Source: Blasia pusilla
Lineage: Eukaryota; Marchantiophyta; Marchantiopsida; Blasiales
Assembly: GCA_050084515.1 (NCBI GenBank)
Contig: CM114275.1
Span: 8,742,001-8,806,000, forward strand
DNA length: 64,000 bases
Reading direction: 5' to 3'
Part shown: positions 10,070 to 21,420 of the stretch, one piece after another
How the letters are laid out: the number at the start of each line of letters is the position of its first letter
Position numbering within the stretch: the first letter of the stretch is position 1
Position numbers and translations under genes: made by a program
The notes under the pieces: model-generated
Seen by the model: only the letters and a program-made list of their open reading frames with translations
Told to the model about the DNA's origin: nothing
Databases searched by the model: none

Positions 10070-10074
10070 TCAAC

Positions 10075-11140
10075 AAACAAGTTTAGAGGTGGAATAGGCT
10101 CAGATGGAGCATACCATGACTTTAGCTCATCAAAGACAACATTCTGACTAATAATAAGCTGCCTAGAGGATGGAATGTAGCACTTATATCCCTTTGTTCC
10201 ATCAGCATAGCTAATGAAGATACATCTTTCAGACTTGGGGTCTAATTTCTGACGTCTCTCAGAAGGAACATGAGCATAACAGATATAGCCAAATACTTTC
10301 AAGAAGAAAAAATCATGTTTACTTCTTGTGAAGACTTCGAATGGAGTTTTATCATGAACTTTTGTTGTTGTTTGGTTGATTAAGAAGACTGCACATGCTA
10401 CAGCCTCTGCCCAATACACCTTAGGCATGTTCTTCTCATTCAGCATAGCTCGTGCCGCTTTAGCAATATGTGGATTTTTCCTCTCAGCCACTCCATTTTG
10501 TTGTGGAGTGTAGCGGCAAGTCACTTGACGTTGGATGCCATTCTGACGTAAATAGTCATCAAACTCTGTTAAAAGATACTCTCCTCCTCCATCACAAAGC
10601 AATTTCAGAATGTGTTGTCCAGTCTGCTTCTCTACTAGAACTCTGAATGTTTGGAACACTGAGAATACCTCTGACTTGGCTTTCAAAAAGTATACCCATA
10701 TACACCTAGAAAAGTCATCAATAAATGAAACAAAGTACTGGCAACCACTAAGGCTCTGTTGTGATCCTGTCTACACATCATTGTGGATCAACTCCAATAT
10801 CTTGGATGTTCTTCTACCTTGCTTTGGAAAAAGAAATCTAGCTTGTTTTCCAAATTTGCAAGCATGACATACCTCTAACGTAGCAGGACTCGCTAATTTA
10901 GGGAGTCTTATTATTATATTAGATGATGAAAGACTCTGTAATCTTTGAAGATTCATATGTCTAATTCTTTTATGCCACACATTTAGATCTGTGATTTGTT
11001 GGCCGGTTTGACCATATATTGCTGTTTGAATCTCTGGCATAGAAACATCTAATTTGAACATTCTGCCAGATCTAGTTCCTTTGGCTATCATAGTCTGGTC
11101 ATCCATTTTTTCAATGAAACAACCATCTACGTTAAACTTC
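10075..11140 (-). pseudogene. copia 1 integrase and GAG-pre-integrase
   Basis: GAG-pre-integrase is visible (VWHKRIRHMNLQRLQSL, CHACKFGKQARFLFP). Then comes the catalytic core with DGGGEYLLTEFDDYLRQNGI, TPQQNGVAERKN and the typical VYWAEAVACAVFLINQ and FGYICYAHVP stretches. Stops separate the pieces near 10690-10770. The C-terminal end is interrupted by the solo LTR. Confidence 0.9.
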
Positions 11141-12373
11141 ACTTTGTAAACCGTGTTCTATTATCTGTCCTACAGAGATTGGATTTCTTGCAATCGTAGG
11201 AACATTTCCAAGAGCACAAAGACCATCTGATGCTATTGGAACTTTACCGGTATGCGTGATATGATGTTGAGTGTCATCTCTTGTGAGCACAATTGTAGGA
11301 TCTTTCACCGGCTCCAAACTACTGAACCATTTCACTTGTGAGGTCATGTGATTTAATGCACCGGAGTCAATGTACCAATCTACTGTCGAGTCTTTCTTGA
11401 CCATTGCTCCTATATGATGAGTCATGACCAAAAGATGCTCCGTTTGTGAATGTTGATGTTCTTGGTGTTGTTGCTCCACATAATTTTGTTGCTGTAAGGC
11501 TCCTATTCTCATATCTGCCTTCTTTTTTAAGCAAAACTTTGCATAGTGACCCTTTATCCCACGGTAATTGCAAGATCAAGGAACCCTCTGCTGCTGACCT
11601 TAATCCGGACGGTTTCCACCATCACCACCATGTGATTGTGTCTGGTACTGGTTCGTAGTTGATTGAGTGACGTTATATTGAGTGTCTCTTCCTCCATATG
11701 CCTGATATCCACCACAACCACGGAAGTTTCTGCCTCTGTTTGATCCATAACCTGCAAATAGCGCACTCTCTTACAGACTAGACGAGCTACTGCTACCTAC
11801 TAGGCGCATCTCTTCACTGATCAACAGAGGAACTAACTCTTGAAAGGTTGGATATTTCTCTCTCACAGAGATAGAGGTCTCAAAGGACTTGTAATCCTTT
11901 GGAAGGCCTTCAAGAGTGAATAAGATCATATCATCATCTTCTACTGTCACTCCAATGCTATTTAACTGATCAACAATATGTCTGATACTCAAAATATAAT
12001 CATTGATGCTCTACGATCCTTTCCTCACTTTGTTCAATTGAAGCTTTCTGGCCTTTGTAGATGTCTGCAATAGCTTTTCCAATGCATCCCAGACCTCCTT
12101 CAGAGTATTAACATCTTGGATGTGACCTATCATTGGCGGACTGATCGTTATTGAAATGTAGTGGATTACTTGCCTTGCGCGTTTGTTCCAAGCGCGAACA
12201 TTCAAGTTTGTTGAGTCACCTTCTGGCGTGGCCTCATCACTTGTGACAAGCTCCCATAGTTCTTGACCCATGAGAAATTGTTTCATGTGAAACTTCCAGA
12301 CATTGTAATTGTGCTTGTCTAGCTTCTCGCCTGTGATTGCTGCTGAGGAATACTCCATGATAAACGATTTCAC
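11141..12373 (-). pseudogene. copia 1 gag and protease
   Basis: The likely gag start reads MEYSSAAITGEKLDKHNYN with VWKFHMKQFL, and LKEVWDALEKL further on, a UBN2-type gag. A zinc-knuckle region lies near 11560 but its first Cys codons are altered. The protease motif appears as VDWYIDSGALNHMT (Asp-Ser-Gly-Ala). The frame is broken near 12010, 11770 and 11550 by stops that copia 2 partly lacks. Confidence 0.88.
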
Positions 12374-12864
12374 TCATAAAAAATATAATTCCAGGCTTTT
12401 TACTGCTCCAATTGAAGCATGGACCACTCCTACTCAGAAATCGACCTGAAATTTGCCAAAATTGATCAACTTTATGAAAGAACTAGTCGAAATTGGCCTC
12501 TAGAGAACAAACTGCATAACTTTTCTTCACTAATTGCACTTTCCTACGCTGAAATTGCTGCTACAAGAGCTCAGAGTGTCAGAATCAAGCAATTTTGGAT
12601 GGGTTGGAAAGCTCTCGATGAGCTCTACAAGACGGCTAGAACTAGCCTTTGGCATCGTTCTAGCCGACGTAAACCTTGACGGCTGAATCGACGGGGAAAG
12701 CCCTTAAAAAACGCCTCCAAAGTTTTATCACCATCAAAGCTCCACTTGAAATCTGCACCCACTGAGCTCAGAGTAAAATTTCCTTCTCCCAAATTGAAAT
12801 TGTTCCTTCTCTTTCCTCTCTTCTCTCTTCAAACACCAAGTATTTCAAGTGATGTTCTCCTCCT

Positions 12865-12876
12865 GCTCTGATACCA
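12865..12876 (-). other. copia 1 primer binding site
   Basis: On the minus strand TGGTATCAGAGC follows directly after the LTR end TTTTCCACA. This is the standard plant copia site complementary to the 3' end of initiator methionine tRNA. Confidence 0.93.
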
Positions 12877-13188
12877 TGTGGAAAACTGCTAAACAAGCAT
12901 AACTGGTGGAAAACAGCTCTCACACATACACACCACCATGGAGAACGAAATTTGCAATGAGAGAATGAGTGGAGGCTGGTCCTCTTCTCAATTATATAGG
13001 ATATGTACAAGCAACCCTAACCTTATCCTTAACCATAGTCTCGAGTTAGCCTAACTGTGATTAACTAACCCTAATTAAGATAATCGTGCTTAACTGACTA
13101 ACCAAGATTAAGCTTCCCTACTTTGTGTGAGTGCCAAATGTAGCAATTCAGGTGTCTCATGAGCTTGACTGTAACTCAATCTTCAATA
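12877..13188 (-). repeat. copia 1 5' LTR (312 bp)
   Basis: It aligns along its full length with the 3' LTR of copia 2 (also 312 bp, 52476-52787). On the minus strand it starts TATTGAAGATTGAG and ends TTTTCCACA. It carries TTATATAGG on the plus strand near 12991, so a TATA-like element on the sense strand is possible but unproven. Copia 1 inserted into the gag start of gypsy copy 3 at this border. Confidence 0.9.
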
Positions 13189-15567
13189 TTCCTAAACTCT
13201 GCTATGAAATCGTGCAACTCAATCGTACCTACTGCACCTGAAAACCTACGCGGTCCTCTACCCTAATCGTCCATCTCGTACACCCAAGTGGTACGACCAC
13301 TCACAATGTGTGGCGATGTGCTCACAAACTCCTCTACACCCTCCCCCTTTTCTGACGATAACACGGAAGGAGGTCGAGGTGGTCCCTCACGTGGAGACCC
13401 TCAGAACCTCGCGCCACTCCGCGTAAAATCTCTAGAGCTACTCTCCGGTTGACCACCTCGCCTCTCAAAGTCCCGAACGGACGCTGTAATGACCCTCGTG
13501 CTCCTCTCACCCGATCTCTCTCGCCTCACGAGTAATCCCTTAATCACTCATCCCAAACATGCAGCACTCGATCTACACTCTTCCTCCCCGAGACGTGTAA
13601 CGTGCGGCAACAAGCGGCGTGGTGCGGCAAATCGACCAGGCTATCATCTCATCGACAACCTATCCTCAACTCTGGACATTCCACATAGGTCTATATCCCC
13701 TAAACCACATACATAAATGATGCTCTCAGCATCCACACACCCAATATCCCCAAATAAACTACCCAAATCCCAAAATCCCTCATACGTGCAGGGTAAAGGA
13801 CCAGAATGGATAACCTGAACACATGTCGATGTCGCTCCTCAGCAACTAAAAATCTCGACCCCAACTCGATTGTGGAGAAAAATCCTCCAATCAGCAAGTC
13901 ATACTCCTCCCGTACTGACGCTGCTCAAAACTCCTCGATAGACAATGCGGTTCTAGCGGAACGGTGCGGCGTTGCAGGCGGTATGGAACGGCTACGAACG
14001 GCACGGCCCTCGATGGTGGGATGCGGCACTCGGCGGCATACCCTCCTCAATCAACAATAAACCCACACTCTCCTCCATAATGAAGGTGCGGCTCTGTGAT
14101 CGAGACGGGGCGGTGCGGCCGAAAGCGGCACAGCGCGGCAATCGGCGGCGTGTTGCGGCTACGAGCATCACGGCACGGTACTCGATCGTCGTCGAGCAGC
14201 TACCAATCACAACATAGCAACATGAAATCACAACTCAAACACCATAACCGGAGGTCATCTTCCATCACTGGTTGATGACAAAAGTGCGATGACGGTGGCG
14301 GCCAAAACAGAGTACGTGGTGGTGACGCAAGTCAGAGAATCAACGAACGTCGTGGAAGACCCTCCACTCTGTAACGGCGGAAATGGCAACCAAAGGGTTG
14401 GAAAACGGACGGTGGACCATTTATGGTGATGGTTGACCGTCGACGGTGGATCATTGATGGTGACTATGATGGCGACAGCCGCCGCCGGCGTGGCGGCTGG
14501 TTTAGGGTTTGAATAATTTAACCCTAAAAATTGTCTAGCAATGGCAATTTTGCAAGATTGACCATAATTTTTTTCTCGCAACTCCAAATTGCACATTGTT
14601 TGTTGCACAGCGTGCACAGCTTCACGATCTACGACAGCATCAAAAAATATTTAGAATCGGACGTTCTAGTAAAAATTGACACGGACTGTCGAAAAGCCCA
14701 ATGTCTCTTTCTCCTACACAAAATTTGGCAGCGCTTCCGCGCTAATTTCTCCCAACGAAAATGTAAAACCTGTAAAACTACAAATCAGCAAGCTACATTG
14801 TGCTCCCGAGAGCACCGGCATGGGTCAACCCGCCCCCATAATCAATCCCTATCATAAATTGGGCAACGCTTCCGCGGGCCACTCTTCCACACGAAAAATT
14901 GGCAAATGCAAAGAACAATCAAAGCAGCCCTTGCTCCGGTGAGCACTCCCATGAGCCGTTGAACGGGGAACACGGTCCCCAACCTGGAAAAACAGCGAGT
15001 GACCAATGAGCCCCCCCATGAAGCTCTCTCACTCTCTCATTCTCTCTTTGTAAAGTAAGATCCAATTTCTCTCTACACCATCTCACACCATAGCTCTCAA
15101 AGGTGTGCACTCTCTCTCTCTCATGTCAAACCAAACCCACTCTCCTAATGAGAGGTTTGGGTTACACTCACAAGGCAAGGAACCATAACTCCACTGCCTT
15201 ATGCCAAGAGGTTCAACGAAGAGAGAATGAGCTCTCAAGCTCTCTCTCTTGGAGGTATACCCCCTTCCCTCTCCCAAGCCTTCTCAACGGTAACCTATGC
15301 TTGCAGGTCAATTCCTTGGCTCTTGACCTGCTATAGCACATCAAGGGCCATTTCCCAAAGTGGAAAGTCAACTATCACCAACAGGGAAACTTGCCTGAAA
15401 TAGTAAGTTTCTCTATATGGCTCCAAATGAGCCGAAACGAAGGGGAAAACTACTCTCTCGGGTTTCCCGGGGCCTCAAAAGGTCATCCTCAACCTCCTGG
15501 GCATGTCCTCCACTGCTCGTGCAGACGCTCTGCTAGATCTCACCAATCTATCCTAACAGTCGTGACA
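13189..15567 (-). mobile_element. gypsy copy 3: 5' LTR, leader and start of gag only
   Basis: Read on the minus strand: LTR core 15567-15049 (TGTCACGACTG to CTTTACA), a long leader, then the gag start, which stops where copia 1 begins. The gag part corresponds to 46740-47055 of copy 2, but the likely start codon has changed from ATG to ACG. The right flank after the LTR is ATAGGCGCGAGG; the other flank is lost, so no target duplication can be checked. Confidence 0.85.
13500..15048 (-). other. leader (5' untranslated region) of gypsy copy 3
   Basis: About 1.5 kb with no conserved protein frame lies between LTR and gag. It is shared with copy 2 (47060-48578) and, diverged, with copy 4 (38000-40200). 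It contains two copies of a GGCARCGCTTCCGCG motif about 137 bp apart (near 14730 and 14866), each followed by a similar 100-bp context, and a GC-rich stretch of repeated GCGGC. I see no tRNA-type primer site directly after the LTR. Confidence 0.7.
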
Positions 15568-15650
15568 ATAGGCGCGAGGCTATGTTAGGAGGCGTCACGC
15601 GGCCTCTCGTGCCATATTCCGTTCTTAACTGCAAGGCATTCCATATGAAA

Positions 15651-16123
15651 AATCGTTCCGCTCGAGGGCATTGGGCGAGATAACCCATACCCATTTATGG
15701 GCAAAAGATTGTCATCCCCTAGACACCTAAGAAGGACGTATGATACCCACACATATCTCTTGACGGGACGACGGTTGACACGCCGCGTAAGGTACATAGC
15801 GGAGGTAGACTAGGAGGGGTTATCCTTTGCTAGAGGACTAACTTTGGAAAATAAGGAGATTATAATGTGAAAACATGACAATACCGGGGAAATCGTTCCG
15901 TTACTTGGCGAGATACCCCATACCCATTTATGTACAAAAGATTGGCATCCCCTAGACGTCTAAGAAGGACGTATGATACCTACACATCTCTGGATGGGAC
16001 GACGGTTGACACGCCCCGTCCGGTACATAGCGGAGGTAGACTAGGAGGGGTTATCCTTTTCGGTAGAGGACCATATACTTTGGAAAATAAGGAGATTATA
16101 ATGTGAAAACACGACAATACCGG
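15651..16123. repeat. 240-bp tandem duplication upstream of RPS1
   Basis: Two direct copies begin AATCGTTCCG at 15651 and 15891 and end near ACAATACCGG. They share long identical stretches such as GACGACGGTTGACACGCC and TAAGGAGATTATAATGTG with a few percent difference and small gaps. No conserved protein frame is seen. The second copy ends about 270 bp before the RPS1 start codon. Confidence 0.92.
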
Positions 16124-16392
16124 AAACGGAGGGTAAGGATTGAGCGAGATGCACGGAGCCAGACGGAGGCTCTCATTGGACGACACAGGATAGAATAGAG
16201 GCGGACGGAAGATCCCCGTGACGTGGCGCCTTCTCTTCCCCATTGGAAATGGCTCTTGTGTCGAGCGGTGCCGATAGAGGAGCTTTTTCCTCGCGAAGAC
16301 GGAGAGGCAGAGGGAGAGGGGGTTTAGGGTCATATGCTGTGGGTTCGTCGTAGGACGGAGGACGAAGATTTGAGCTGTTTCGAACGACAGCT

Positions 16393-17676
16393 ATGGCGAG
16401 CATCGCCATGAACTCACTGACGGGCCCGGTGAGCGTCGTGGGGGCTCCAATTGCGGCAGGCAATGGGTTGTGCTCCGGTGCGAAGTCGCGAGTGGGATTG
16501 AATTCTGCGTGCAGCAGCATCTCCGGACGGAGTTTGGGGTTGCAGGGAGTGACGAAGACCGGGGTGTCGAGGGTGAGTTGCGTGGCGGCTTTGTCTGCAC
16601 CGAGAGGTAAGGATTTGTTAGTAGAAGCGGAGGAGCGATGGCAGCGCGCTCAGGAGAGTCCTCTGGAGGGTGTGCCGTTTACGTACGAGGAATTCGCAGA
16701 TGCGTTGGCGAAGTATGACTTCAGTTTCGAGATCGGTGATTTGGTGAAGGGCGTCGTGTTCAAGACGGACTACAATGGCGCTCTGATAGACATTGGAGCC
16801 AAGGCATCGGCTTACCTGCCCTTGCAGGAGGCCTGTATACACAAAGTGAAGAGTGTCGATGAAGTTGGTCTGTATCCTGGCACCGAGGATGAGTTTATGA
16901 TTGTGCAGGAAGATGATGCTAACGGGCGAGTCATTGTGTCTCTTCGAAAGCTTCAATATGATTTGGCCTGGGAGCGCTGCAGGCAACTACAGGCCGACGA
17001 TTGCCCAGTCAGGGGTAAGGTACTGTCAGCTAACAGGGGTGGACTCGTGGTTAGGGTGGAAGGGCTCACAGGTTTCGTGCCCTTCTCCCAAATTTATTCT
17101 GGGGTCAATCAAGAAGACATGGTGGGCAAGGAGCTGCCGCTCAAGTTTATCGAGGTCGATGAGGAGAACACAAAGCTGGTTCTGAGTAACCGGAAGGCCC
17201 TGGCTGCCACACAATTGGGAGTGGGTATAGGCTCTGTTGTCATTGGAACAGTGCAATCGGTGAAGCCCTACGGTGCTTTCGTGGACATCGGTGGAACCAG
17301 CGGTCTTTTGCACATCAGTCAAATCAGCCACGAGCGAATCACCAATGTTGAGAATGTCCTCTCACCGGGTGACAAGCTGAAGGTGATGATTCTGAGTCAA
17401 GACAGAGATAGAGGAAGAATAAGCTTGTCGACGAAGAAGCTGGAGCCCACACCTGGAGACATGCTACGCAATCCGGCGTTAGTGTATGAGAAGGCCGAAG
17501 AAATGGCTAAGACGTTCAGGCAAAGAGTAGCCCAAGCAGAAGCTGCTGGTAGAGCAGAGGAATTGCGGCTGCAAAAGGAGGGCGGATTTGGTTTTAGGGA
17601 CCTCGCAGGGCCAGCCGTTGATGCTCTGGGTTTGAATGACCTTGACCTCGATGACATTCCCCTAACGGAGGACTAA
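16393..17676 (+). CDS. RPS1: plastid 30S ribosomal protein S1
   Basis: The 427-residue protein has a serine- and valine-rich N-terminus of about 65 residues, typical of a plastid transit peptide. Three S1 RNA-binding domains follow at about residues 110-185 ([20 protein letters not shown]), 197-265 ([19 protein letters not shown]) and 280-350 ([20 protein letters not shown]). Three S1 domains and the length match chloroplast S1 (Arabidopsis about 416 residues); bacterial S1 has more domains. The C-terminus is acidic ([14 protein letters not shown]). Chloroplast S1 binds mRNA and helps start translation in the stroma. The start ATG sits in AGCTATGGCG and gives the full transit peptide. The gene has no intron here, although I recall seed-plant homologues with several. 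Frame and motifs are intact, so it looks functional. Confidence 0.97.
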   Translation: MASIAMNSLTGPVSVVGAPIAAGNGLCSGAKSRVGLNSACSSISGRSLGLQGVTKTGVSRVSCVAALSAPRGKDLLVEAEERWQRAQESPLEGVPFTYEEFADALAKYDFSFEIGDLVKGVVFKTDYNGALIDIGAKASAYLPLQEACIHKVKSVDEVGLYPGTEDEFMIVQEDDANGRVIVSLRKLQYDLAWERCRQLQADDCPVRGKVLSANRGGLVVRVEGLTGFVPFSQIYSGVNQEDMVGKELPLKFIEVDEENTKLVLSNRKALAATQLGVGIGSVVIGTVQSVKPYGAFVDIGGTSGLLHISQISHERITNVENVLSPGDKLKVMILSQDRDRGRISLSTKKLEPTPGDMLRNPALVYEKAEEMAKTFRQRVAQAEAAGRAEELRLQKEGGFGFRDLAGPAVDALGLNDLDLDDIPLTED

Positions 17677-20195
17677 TCAGACGACATTCCTCTAGCGGAT
17701 GGCGGCCCCACTTCTTTGGTGTAAATGTCTTCAAGCGAAACACTTGTACTGTGATGAATTTTCTTGTATCAGATGCCAACTTTTCACAATCTGTTCGGAA
17801 GTTTCGATTTTTTGATCGAGGCTGCTTTTTTGTGCGGTCCGAGCAAATTAGAGAGTTCCCCGTTTAGTTCCCCGCTAGAGTATAGTAGTAGGTGGCATTG
17901 TGTTGATGTCATGAAGATTGGCAGGCGGTGGCTTTAGCAAATAGGCCTCCTCAAAATTTCATTATCCCAGCTCTGCAAGGCTTCGACACAGCATGCAGTG
18001 AAGGATAGGAGTTGTTTTCTTTGCATGTTTGCTTACTGCTTAGGTCTGTCTGGTAATGTCATCGAGATACAAATCCTCGAATCTCTGACGTTCTTGGAGA
18101 CTTTTGTTGTACAAAATTATATCATGCAGAGGGTCACTTTTTCGGTGCAAGTCTCCTGTCGTCGCAACGGTTGCCTAGTTTTTGGTATGTTGGTCTAGGG
18201 TGTGACCATTGATCAGGATGCTCTTGGCAATTGACAGTCCATGAGTCATTATGTAATACTGATGGTCATGTCAACATCGAGTAGATATCTGTTTTCACGA
18301 TCAGGTCATCTGCTTGATAAGCCCATCGTCGTGGAGTTCAGTGGCGTGTTGGAATTATGAGGACCCTGAGTAAGGGAGCTGCGATTGAACGAAATGTACT
18401 CACGCGACTGGATGTCCAGGCCAAGGATGACAGGAGGACACTACATTCCTCTTGAAGTGTTTTGCATCCTTCTGGGAGATGAGCAGACCTTCCATGTCAC
18501 CTGGAGCACCTTCCACTTCCGTCCTCTCCATCTCTCCATCTCTCCGAAGTAGAAAATTGAGCTGATGTCACGCTGCACTTCGGTCCCTAGGTCAAGGGCC
18601 CGTCCCTTGCCCTGGATTGATGGGATATCCTCGACACCAATTCATCTTCACACCACTGGAATCCAAGGGTAAGCACTCGCATGCACGACCTTTAGCCACA
18701 GAAAAACGAATGAGAATAATGAACCCAACCCTCATGGCCGGTAGTATCTGAGCAATAGTCTGTCAAGAGTGCGTACTTCGAGAGTAGTCTCATCGACTAG
18801 GGCGTTGAATTCAACTCTTGTTAGCCTTACCATACCTAAGCTTGGTATACTACCATAGGAACAGCAGCACATTTATAACTGAAGTGATGATTTCCTGATC
18901 TAGGGCAGTCCCTAAGTTGACAGAAGAGCATCGAATTTCTCTTCACACATCTTGCTGTGCGAATAAGAAGGCGTGATGGCATCGAATGTGCTAGGATCGG
19001 GTGACGAGCGACCAACGATGACGGGAGGATCATTGGGAGCACCTGTGGTTCTAGGCACGATGCCTTTCGTGGACAGCCGCACTCCCAGACACAAAAACAT
19101 CCCGTCCATGTATGTGGATTTCATCAACGGATTTGTAGAGTTTCAGGTTTGGAGATAGGGATTCCATACACTCCTAGTCCTGGATTGGTTTTCTCACTTC
19201 TAGCTCCGAGACGTTCTACCAACGAGGCACGAAAGGTCCATACGAGAAACCTTAACCGACAAAGTTTATCTCGTCCGCGGATGATTTACCTGGTGGCGTA
19301 AGATACACATTAATCAAGAATACTTCAGTCGGGTGTTTTGGAGCAGGGTAGACTCTCAATCCTGGAATGTTTCTCTTCTCTCCAGTTCTCACAAACCATA
19401 TACCGTCGACGCACAAAAGCTTTGAGTAGTTGACTTCACCTTGAACACAACCGAGTCTTACTGTACAATTTCTGGTATCTGCAGGATCCCTGTAATTCTA
19501 TGTTTCCATTTGACACCAAATCACATTCAGAAGAATTGCCTCTTGCATCTCACATCGAGGTGCGAGACAGCAATTGCTGGCGGAGAAATCAATCCTGACC
19601 CCATTTGTTGACGGCTAGTTTGAGATTGACAAACAGAGAAAACACATGCTCATTACAGTAGATCACTACAGTCAAATCTCGAAATGTTGCCACTCCTCGG
19701 GTTCGCGATTTTCTCAAGAGAGGTTTTCACTTCTCACCCAACATGTCCTTTGGGAAACTAATCGGAGTACTGTACACAGGAATCCATTCACAGGCATAGA
19801 AAAATGAAGATTTAAGCAGCAGCAGCAGCAGCTTCTCTATTACTATTCGATAGCTAGAAGAATTAACCCTCGATAATCCACACCAATTCAAGCTCCCTAC
19901 AGGTGGGAAGGTCCATTCGCAGAATGTGACTAGAAAAGCTGTGAAATATTTCACAATGAAATTACCCGCTAGAACAATTATCCACCTACCTCCTACACCG
20001 GTCCAAGCTCCACTACCAATTAGAAAACCCATTCCCAACATCGGAGTAGAAAACTCCAGATGCTGCTACCGTTAATAAGACTCTCTGAATCCTAACACGA
20101 GCGTACCTCTCCGGCCCTACGTCCAGCGACCATGGTCAGATCTTCCACTACCCGGTTCCATTCTACTTAAAGCTCTCCCCAGATATGTACACGTA

Positions 20196-20226
<31 letters not shown>

Positions 20227-20281
20227 GATACAAAACAGAAGTTTGTCAAAGGGCTCATGCATCTCAATATCAGCACGATAT
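17677..20281. other. no recognised gene between RPS1 and the C2 gene
   Basis: The first 100 bases are probably the RPS1 3' UTR. The rest holds only short open frames without recognisable motifs. Its end has a CT microsatellite at about 20191-20222, in the 3' UTR side of the C2 gene. No transposon domain was recognised. Confidence 0.55.
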
Positions 20282-21136
20282 CTAAGACAAGAAGATGTCC
20301 CCCAAAATGAGTCCGCCGAGCGCGCCACCGAGAATTCCCAAGAGTAAGTTGTTTGATCGCTGTGGCTGAGGAGGTTGAACGTAAGCGTATGGCACTTGGG
20401 GGTGGAAGTCTTGCTGAGGAGGGGCCGGTTGGGCGTAACCTCTGGCGTAGTCCTGGTATGGATAGCTATCGTACGCAGGGGCCGCAGGAGGATATGCATA
20501 AGGGACTCCCTGAGTAGACGCAGAAGCGGAACTGGAACCAAAACGACGAGGATCCGATGGTAAAGGGGGAAAGCCTGTAGGGGTTGTACCATCACCATAT
20601 GATCCGTAGTACGCGGCACCAGGACCTACAGGAATCCCCAGGACAGGAACTCCCTCCACTGGCTCGTAAATCTTGTTATCGGCGTAGTTAGGCAGCTGTG
20701 CATAGCTGGGCTGTGCTTCTTGGCGAGCGTCTCCCACCAATCTCATGGAAAGCCTAACAATGCCCTGAGCTCTCCCCGAAGGGCGTCCCAGTTGCAATGT
20801 AACCAAAGCCGGCTCGTCCCCGCTAACAGCCGTCAATCTGTAAATCTCCTGCAGTGGAAGCCTGGCTGTCCCGACTAGCTTGTCTCCAATGGATGCCTCG
20901 CTGAAAATCTGCACAGTGAGAAAGGAATTCGGATCCTGTCGGATGAAGTTCTCCACGGGCAACGAGACGGAGTCATTCCACACGGGATCCCGTCCGGACT
21001 TGTAAACCACTCTCGTCGATCGCTTCATAGACAGATCTATCCACGCGACTGCATACAGATTCATTTTCCCCAACGTGCTGACATTCTTAACGTTCTCCGC
21101 TCCCATAATCGTCAGCTCCAGCGTAGCAGGCGCCAT
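20282..21136 (-). CDS. SRC2-like C2-domain protein
   Basis: The 284-residue protein starts MAPATLELTIMGAENVKN, the usual start of plant SRC2-type C2 proteins. The C2 fold covers about residues 4-110 (KMNLYAVAWIDL, DPVWNDSVSLPV, LVGTARLPLQEIY). A middle region of about 110 residues is rich in Pro, Tyr, Ala and Gln. It ends in a Gly/Leu segment LLLGILGGALGGLILGDIFL that could sit in a membrane. Family members bind phospholipids, often with Ca2+, and are linked to cold and stress responses and ER or vacuole membranes; that is family knowledge. An in-frame ATG 16 codons upstream lies across a probable splice acceptor, so I chose the downstream ATG. The exact role is unknown. Confidence 0.88.
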   Translation of the reverse strand: MAPATLELTIMGAENVKNVSTLGKMNLYAVAWIDLSMKRSTRVVYKSGRDPVWNDSVSLPVENFIRQDPNSFLTVQIFSEASIGDKLVGTARLPLQEIYRLTAVSGDEPALVTLQLGRPSGRAQGIVRLSMRLVGDARQEAQPSYAQLPNYADNKIYEPVEGVPVLGIPVGPGAAYYGSYGDGTTPTGFPPLPSDPRRFGSSSASASTQGVPYAYPPAAPAYDSYPYQDYARGYAQPAPPQQDFHPQVPYAYVQPPQPQRSNNLLLGILGGALGGLILGDIFLS

Positions 21137-21169
21137 GGCACCTCGCCTCCAGTCACGAAGAAGTACTAT

Positions 21170-21420
21170 CTGCAAACAATTCACAGCCCCGACTCCCTCT
21201 TTCTCGCAGGCCCGCCCGTCGAACCCTCAATTGCCCGAATTGAGCGACGTTTCGTCTCGCCCTCTCTTGATATTCCACGGTCCACAAATCTCTGCAACAG
21301 TTCTCGAAACCCCTGAAGTTCAACAAGCACTTCGCGTACCCCCAACTTAAATGCCCAATCGCGCAAACACACGAACAACTGAGAGAAGACCCGACCCGAG
21401 AACAGAGAGAGATCTCTTAC
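21170..21420 (-). other. probable 5' UTR intron of the C2 gene
   Basis: On the minus strand GCG|GTAAGAG is a strong donor and TTTGCAG|ATAG a good acceptor just before the start codon. The 5' leader exon would then begin somewhere upstream of 21421. Inferred only from splice-site sequence. Confidence 0.6.

Larger units (their letters stand above)
7531..13188 (-). mobile_element. Ty1/copia retrotransposon 1, 3' end missing, interrupted by a solo LTR
   Basis: Read on the minus strand, the order is 5' LTR, primer binding site, gag (UBN2 type), GAG-pre-integrase, integrase, RT and the start of RNase H. Integrase before RT is the copia order. The element is cut off in RNase H at the gypsy LTR. A second copy with the same domains lies at 52.5-56.8 kb and serves as a map of this one. 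Differences are a solo LTR (9067-10069) and a fold-back insertion (about 7998-8071). Many stops break the reading frames. Confidence 0.93.

Noticed and set aside
15980-16520. Minus-strand frames of about 115 codons overlapping the RPS1 start
   Set aside because: Antisense shadows of the RPS1 leader and transit peptide, with no motif.
18973-19158. 61-codon frame with a Met start and retroelement-like Gly/Asp-Ser residues
   Set aside because: No match to any motif I know, no neighbouring pol pieces, and the length is within chance.
20191-20222. CT repeat considered as a promoter element
   Set aside because: It lies downstream of the C2 stop codon, so it is a simple 3' microsatellite.
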